This document shows, in pieces, positions 59,834-64,000 of a stretch of 64,000 bases of DNA (position 1 is its first letter; each line of letters begins with the position of its first letter). The position numbers and the translations under genes were made by a program. This stretch comes from Nitrososphaerota archaeon (GTDB lineage Archaea; Thermoproteota; Nitrososphaeria; Nitrososphaerales; CADDZS01). The notes beneath the pieces were generated by a model, which saw nothing but the letters and a program-made list of their open reading frames with translations, did not search any database and was not told where the DNA came from. Location: contig JAJPHP010000080.1 in NCBI GenBank assembly GCA_021325255.1, positions 88,727 through 152,726 of the forward strand, given 5' to 3'.

Positions 59834-61009
59834 ATGAACACAAGCACCGCACGTTGTGCAATGATTTCTGCCGGTTGTGCAAGGTACGGACGAAGAGAAG
59901 GACTTTCAGCACGGGAGATCTTCGATGAAGCGCTGGACGAGCTCTTCTCTAATTGCCCCAAATTGTCAAGGGCCGACGTGGGTGCTCTTTTTTTAGGCCA
60001 AGCGTTTGAAAGCTTCGAGCATCAGGCAAATACTTCTGCTGGAATTGCAAACAACTATGGCCTCTCAGGGATTCCAACGGTGAGGCTGGATTCCGTATCC
60101 TCCTCGGGTGGTTCTGCGCTCCGAGCGGGCTATCTTGCAGTCGTTTCGGGCGAGTTCGACGTGGTATTATGCGGCGGGGTGGAAAAGATGACCTCTTTCG
60201 ACACACCAACCGCACTCGAAATCATCTCAATGGCGGCAGATAGGCCGTTCGAACAGTGGAACGGAGCCACGCTCACCGCGCTCAACGCGCTTGCCGCCAG
60301 CGAGCACATGAGGAGATTTGGCACAACTGAAGAGCAGCTCGCTCTCGTCTCGGTAAAGAATCACGAGAACGCTCTTGACAATCCCAAAGCGTACTTCAGA
60401 AAGAAAGTCACTCTCGAGGAAGTCCTCGCATCGAGGAAGGTATGCACTCCCCTCAAGCTCCTTGATTGCTCACCGATTTGCGACGGCGCAAGCTGCATTG
60501 CGCTCTGCCGGCCAGACCTTGCTACGAAATACATGGACACGGCCATTGATATTATTTCGAGTGCAGAAGCAAGCGACTGCGATTTCGTCTTCAGGGAAGA
60601 TCTGATCGGATTCAACGCAACGAGACGTGCCGCCAAAAAGGCTCTTTCACGAGCTGGCGTGGAAGTTAGAGAAGTTGACTTTGCAGAGGTGCACGATGCT
60701 TTTACTATCAACGAGATCATAGCTTATGAGGATTTAGGGCTTTGCGAACAGGGTGCGGGAGGCAAGCTGATAGAGAGCGGTGAAACAAAAATTGGCGGCT
60801 CAATACCCGTTAATCCATCCGGAGGACTCAAGGCGAAGGGGCACCCTGTGGGTTCAAGTGGAATAGGGCAGGCTTACGAAGTATTCATACAGTTTACTGG
60901 CCGTGCAGCTCCCTCAAGGAAAGTCAAAGACGCAAGGCTAGCTCTCACACACTCGATGGGGGGAGCCGGCGTAACCGCGCAGGTGCACATTTTCAAAGCA
61001 CGAGCATGA
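59834..61009 (+). CDS. Thiolase-family acyltransferase with Ser at the nucleophile position
   Basis: 391 residues. SCP-x-like thiolase fold: DVVLCGGVEKMTSFDTP, EVHDAFTINEIIAYEDLGL, and INPSGGLKAKGHPVGSSGIG with the catalytic His. The loop that normally holds the nucleophilic Cys reads VRLDSVSSSGGSALRAGYLA: Ser89 (TCC, 60098-60100) replaces Cys. Such proteins may be non-catalytic or may do another acyl reaction. In many archaea a thiolase and a DUF35 protein form part of a complex with HMG-CoA synthase. Here DUF35 follows 99 nt downstream. No HMG-CoA synthase is in the window. Confidence 0.85.
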   Translation: MNTSTARCAMISAGCARYGRREGLSAREIFDEALDELFSNCPKLSRADVGALFLGQAFESFEHQANTSAGIANNYGLSGIPTVRLDSVSSSGGSALRAGYLAVVSGEFDVVLCGGVEKMTSFDTPTALEIISMAADRPFEQWNGATLTALNALAASEHMRRFGTTEEQLALVSVKNHENALDNPKAYFRKKVTLEEVLASRKVCTPLKLLDCSPICDGASCIALCRPDLATKYMDTAIDIISSAEASDCDFVFREDLIGFNATRRAAKKALSRAGVEVREVDFAEVHDAFTINEIIAYEDLGLCEQGAGGKLIESGETKIGGSIPVNPSGGLKAKGHPVGSSGIGQAYEVFIQFTGRAAPSRKVKDARLALTHSMGGAGVTAQVHIFKARA

Positions 61010-61075
61010 GATCAGACTTGCGGCTCGATCAATTCATACGAGAACGCCCGCGTGTGCAACCCCGCATCTATTGAG

Positions 61076-61086
61076 AATTAATAAAT
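61076..61086 (+). promoter_or_regulatory. TATA box before the DUF35 gene
   Basis: AATTAATAAAT centred near 61081. The expected transcription start near 61107 would make the ATG at 61109 essentially leaderless, and supports that start over GTG 61100. Confidence 0.45.
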
Positions 61087-61108
61087 CAATGATCTAGGTG
61101 TGATTGCA

Positions 61109-61555
61109 ATGATATCTTCGGAACCGATACAAGAAAAGCTGACCGTTGAGTCCTTTTACCAAGGAGGCAAGAATGGAAAGCTCCTCGGGCTCGAATGCAT
61201 CGCGGGTCACGTCACGGTTCCACCTCGGAGAAGCTGCCTTGTCTGCAATTCGCTTGAACTAAAAGTCGTGGAGCTATCCGGACGCGCTACAATAGTTGCG
61301 ACGACCGAGGTATATTCAAAATCAAAAGAATTTCCAATCGAAGCCCCGTATCTCCTGGCTCTGGCAAAACTCGAAGAGGGTGGGAGTCTGCTCGGTGTAG
61401 TCAAGAAAACTCAAGGAGATACGTCAAAAGATGTCTGTACTGAATCCAAAGTGATTGTGAAATTTGAGATTGTAGATCCCGAAGGCGGCGAAACTAGCAG
61501 TACTAAGTATCTTACAGAAAGGGGAAGACCGAGAATCTTCTTCGAACGAGTATGA
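61109..61555 (+). CDS. DUF35 OB-fold protein paired with the thiolase
   Basis: 148 residues from ATG 61109. The order is a zinc-ribbon-like front (GLECIAGHVTVPPRRSCLVC) and an OB fold (VVELSGRATIVATTEVYSKS, then APYLLALAKLEEGGSLLGVV). In usual DUF35 proteins the ribbon has two Cys pairs. Here the first pair is Cys-x-x-Gly, so zinc binding may be lost. DUF35 proteins scaffold thiolase and HMG-CoA synthase in archaea. The degenerate ribbon parallels the Ser89 thiolase. Confidence 0.85.
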   Translation: MISSEPIQEKLTVESFYQGGKNGKLLGLECIAGHVTVPPRRSCLVCNSLELKVVELSGRATIVATTEVYSKSKEFPIEAPYLLALAKLEEGGSLLGVVKKTQGDTSKDVCTESKVIVKFEIVDPEGGETSSTKYLTERGRPRIFFERV

Positions 61556-61626
61556 TAGGCGTACTGCGTGTGCCACTCTGCGAAGCCAGGTTTTCTTTCT
61601 CCACTCAATCTGCATGATTTCTCCCT

Positions 61627-62322
61627 TTACGGGCCGCTGTTGAGAATTGTTACGTTGGTCAAGAGAATCGGATTGATTGGCTGGTCGGGGTACGCCGAGC
61701 TCTCTGGGTAGGTCGGAACGTTGGCAATGCTCTGCGCGACATTCATCCCGCTGATTACTTTCCCAAAGACAGTGTATTGGCCATCGAGGTTAGTGTTGTT
61801 TGCCAGATTGATGTAGAACTGCGAACTGCCGCTGTTCGGGTCACTAGTCCTCGCCATACCGAGGGTGCCAATTGTATTGTGAAGCGACGGTACTATCTCG
61901 AGTGGAACAGTTTGATTTGAGCCGTGTTGCCCCCAGGTCGACCTGACTCCGCCGCCGTTCTTCGTTGTAGGGTCGCCGGTCTGGATGACAAAACCCTTGA
62001 CTATCCTGTGCCAGGTCAGGTCGTTATAGAATCCTGACTTTGCAAGGTCAACAAAATTCGCGACAGTCTTGGGCGTGAGCGAGGCGTAGAGCTCCACTTC
62101 CATTACTCCCATCGGAGTGAATATTTTTGCATAAATTATTGGACTTGTTGTTGTGGTAGTCATGATTGATCTCGCCGTCGAACCAAAAGTGCTGTACGCA
62201 TACCATCCCGCTCCCGCGGCGACTATGGCAACGATGACTGCCACGACGACGTAGGTCAGCGCTCTGGAGCCGCTACCGCTTGGCCGCTCAGGTTTCCTGT
62301 ACTTTTTTGAAGAGTGCGGCAT
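61627..62322 (-). CDS. Membrane-anchored cyclophilin peptidyl-prolyl isomerase
   Basis: 231 residues. A basic N-terminus (SKKYRKPERPSGSGSR) and one TM helix (about 21-43) are followed by a Thr-rich linker and a cyclophilin domain (about 62-231). Motifs: FTPMGVMEVELYASLTPKTV, WHRIVKGFVIQTGDPT, SSQFYINLANN and DGQYTVFGKVISGM. It would speed proline isomerisation of proteins outside the membrane. ATG 62322. Next gene osmC is separate, 185 nt away. Confidence 0.92.
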   Translation of the reverse strand: MPHSSKKYRKPERPSGSGSRALTYVVVAVIVAIVAAGAGWYAYSTFGSTARSIMTTTTTSPIIYAKIFTPMGVMEVELYASLTPKTVANFVDLAKSGFYNDLTWHRIVKGFVIQTGDPTTKNGGGVRSTWGQHGSNQTVPLEIVPSLHNTIGTLGMARTSDPNSGSSQFYINLANNTNLDGQYTVFGKVISGMNVAQSIANVPTYPESSAYPDQPINPILLTNVTILNSGP

Positions 62323-62507
62323 TTTTTACTTTTCACTGGATTTCCAGATCAAAGGTGTGCTACGAGGAGGAATTGCAAGGCAGGTAACCTACCTTCCCTC
62401 TTTCCCTCGGAGGCATCCAAATTTATCGACTATAAAAAATTCTCCGCCGTACAGACGGAGTGGAACGGATAAGTAGAATCTACTATACTAGGCGACTTTC
62501 TAGTTTG

Positions 62508-63017
62508 CTAGTTTTCCTCGTCATTTTCCAATATCTCGTATTTTATCAGAATCTTTGCCTTGCCGCTCACAGTCGCGCCAACTGAGCAGTATTTTTCCTC
62601 GCTCAACTTGATCGCCCGCTCCACCCTACTTTTCTCAAGCCCCTTTCCCTCAAGCCTGTAGAGGAGGTGTATCTCTCGGAAATACCTTGGATACTCCTTA
62701 TTCTGAGTTCCTCTCGCAAACACGGAGAGACCCGTCAATTTCTGCCTAGATTTTTTGAGAATGTCGATGACGTCCATTGCTGTGCAGCAAGCAACTGCCA
62801 TGAGAAGCAACCTGACCGGGGTTGGTCCACTGTTTTCTCCTCCACCTTCAGGGGAGGTGTCAATCACGAGTGAGTGTCCTAGTTCGTCTGTTCCGACGAA
62901 CTGCATCTTCTCGACCCAATCTACGGATACCGGATAATCCTTCGTGTCCTCCAGTTTTGGCTGAAGGCTTGGGCTCGGTTCTGCTCTCTCTTCTATCCTT
63001 GCCTCATTTTCTGCCAT
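62508..63017 (-). CDS. OsmC/Ohr-family protein
   Basis: 169 residues. A 25-residue charged head precedes the OsmC domain. The two reactive Cys are visible: Cys in LLMAVACCTAMDVIDIL and Cys in EEKYCSVGATVSG. OsmC/Ohr proteins reduce organic peroxides or act in other stress functions. The GPTPVRLLLMAVACC context fits the OsmC branch more than Ohr. ATG 63017. Confidence 0.9.
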   Translation of the reverse strand: MAENEARIEERAEPSPSLQPKLEDTKDYPVSVDWVEKMQFVGTDELGHSLVIDTSPEGGGENSGPTPVRLLLMAVACCTAMDVIDILKKSRQKLTGLSVFARGTQNKEYPRYFREIHLLYRLEGKGLEKSRVERAIKLSEEKYCSVGATVSGKAKILIKYEILENDEEN

Positions 63018-63328
63018 GGTAAAGAAAATCCATCATGAACACTGATTTCTCTCTTTCTTCCTGCAAACGAACACAAGGAAGCGCCTGAAGATAATAGGAA
63101 AGGTGGAACCTACTCTTGCGATCCAGAAAGGTAGTTTCAGACGTTCCACGCGAAATCGAGCGTAAGATGCGGGGCAGAAATCAGCACAAGGGCAAGAGTG
63201 CTGCACTCGCAAGGAAAACTGGTTTATATTCTCAGGCACGACAGTCTCTCTATATCCCTGTGAAGAAGGGATAGAGGAAATGGGTATAGACTCCATTTTT
63301 GTACAAGGTAGCGTGAAAAGAGAACATT
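63018..63328. other. Divergent promoter interval
   Basis: No gene recognised. It separates the minus-strand osmC gene from the plus-strand gene at 63329. GGTTTATATTC (about 63221-63231) is a TATA-like element for the latter. Confidence 0.4.
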
Positions 63329-63592
63329 ATGGGAGAAGGCGATAAGATACAGCAAAAGAAGATGGATGAGAAGCAAGGCGGAGAGATCTTTGACGTCGTT
63401 GTAACGATGGAGATCTCGAAAGAGGGTGCGAGAGTAGATTCGAAGAAAGTGGAATTCGGTAAGTTGAAGGAAGATCAGGTGAAGGGGCTCGCAGATCTGT
63501 TCTCGATGATGGCCGCAAACATCGAGTACATCAAGAAACTCTCTCCTCAATTCGAAAAATTGGGACGATCTGTTCCAAATTATCTCCAGTGA
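63329..63592 (+). CDS. Small hypothetical protein
   Basis: 87 residues from ATG 63329. A Lys/Glu head is followed by EIFDVVVTMEISKEGARVDS and a helical tail (QVKGLADLFSMMAANIEYIK). Probably a single compact alpha-beta domain. Family not recognised. ATG is well placed after a TATA-like element about 100 nt upstream. Confidence 0.6.
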   Translation: MGEGDKIQQKKMDEKQGGEIFDVVVTMEISKEGARVDSKKVEFGKLKEDQVKGLADLFSMMAANIEYIKKLSPQFEKLGRSVPNYLQ

Positions 63593-64000
63593 TCACACAT
63601 TCGAAAAATAGGGCAAAGTCTGATTCGTGTCGAAAAACTCTGCCTTAGCAATCTGTAAGCCAGACTGACAACCCTCCGGACGACGGAATAGAATTACTAA
63701 CAGATAGCTGCCAGTGCAATTAATAGAAAAACTCGTCGAAAGTATAGGTTGCAAGAAGCCTGCCAGCACAAAGTGATCTCGAAGTGGTGGCTTTCGATCG
63801 CGATCGTACTGGCAGTTATGTGATGTACTTCTCGCTGTTTGCAGGCGTCGGCCATCAGGTTATATAATCATACTGATTGCTCGAAAGGATACCGTCCACT
63901 TAAGGAACTCATGGCAGAATTTTCCTCCAATATACATGGTTGTTGAGCACGAGAAACATGCTTTTGGGAGCCTAACAAACCATTGCTATCGTTAAGTGGC
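63593..64000. other. Window end; possible broken membrane-protein start
   Basis: From about 63749 a frame reads LQEACQHKVISKWWLSIAIV LAVM and TGA, and a one-base-shifted continuation reads VMYFSLFAGVGHQVI and TAA. Together they resemble the first helix of an MFS transporter (KWWLxIAxVL). It may be a remnant. Nothing else is recognised to the end of the window. Confidence 0.3.

Noticed and set aside
1..64000. tRNA, rRNA or CRISPR arrays
   Set aside because: No T-loop-like GGTTCGAATCC pattern in a tRNA context, no rRNA blocks and no regularly spaced repeats were seen on reading both strands by eye.

Overview
The window looks archaeal, most likely from the Thermoproteota and possibly a Nitrososphaeria-related lineage. 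The signs are TATA-type promoters with very short 5' UTRs, a single-TRAM-domain protein, PRC-barrel and winged-helix regulators, an archaeal-type Asd, a thiolase/DUF35 pair and many small zinc-binding proteins. The lineage is inferred from gene content only; no rRNA or tRNA gene was seen.

Layout. 0-5.3 kb: a broken vapBC remnant, an intact vapBC pair on the other strand, and a patch of small exported or membrane proteins with two likely gene fragments. 5.6-13.5 kb: a respiratory module. tatA diverges from a Tat-exported molybdopterin enzyme (NarG-like His-x3-Cys-x3-Cys cluster site), followed by a four-cluster FeS subunit, an NrfD-type membrane anchor, a TorD-like chaperone, a ferredoxin-like protein and a broken mobA. 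13.5-23.1 kb: MFS transporter, GNAT acetyltransferase, DEAH-type helicase, response regulator, TRAM protein, DUF1328 membrane peptide and a coiled-coil protein.

23.4-38.3 kb: a long co-directional amino-acid operon, ilvB-ilvN-leuA-leuB-ilvE-ilvC-cimA-like-leuC-leuD-pheA-lysC, with thrC and asd on the opposite strand. It covers the valine, leucine and isoleucine (citramalate route) pathways, prephenate dehydratase and the entry to the aspartate family. Just upstream of ilvB lie a near-leaderless 35-codon Leu/Val-rich ORF and a strong hairpin, which together resemble an attenuator. Several enzymes carry low-complexity inserts or tails (LeuB, IlvN, IlvC, PheA, LysC, CimA-like). The CimA-like enzyme has a Cys at a metal-binding His position.

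40.8-64 kb: a 1.7 kb gene-poor stretch with long palindromes, then an FHA protein, small zinc proteins, an aldehyde dehydrogenase, a PRC-barrel protein, an HtrA protease with one in-frame stop, a sugar module (GH-A glycosidase, GH15 glucoamylase/trehalase, frameshifted sugar porter), regulators, a thiolase with Ser at the nucleophile position next to a DUF35 partner, a membrane cyclophilin and OsmC.

Two patterns run across the window. First, at least six otherwise well-preserved genes are interrupted by a single stop or a 1-nt shift, so either the genome is decaying or the assembly has residual errors. Second, TTATC-N-GATAA palindromes sit 42-51 nt upstream of several small genes and may mark a shared operator.
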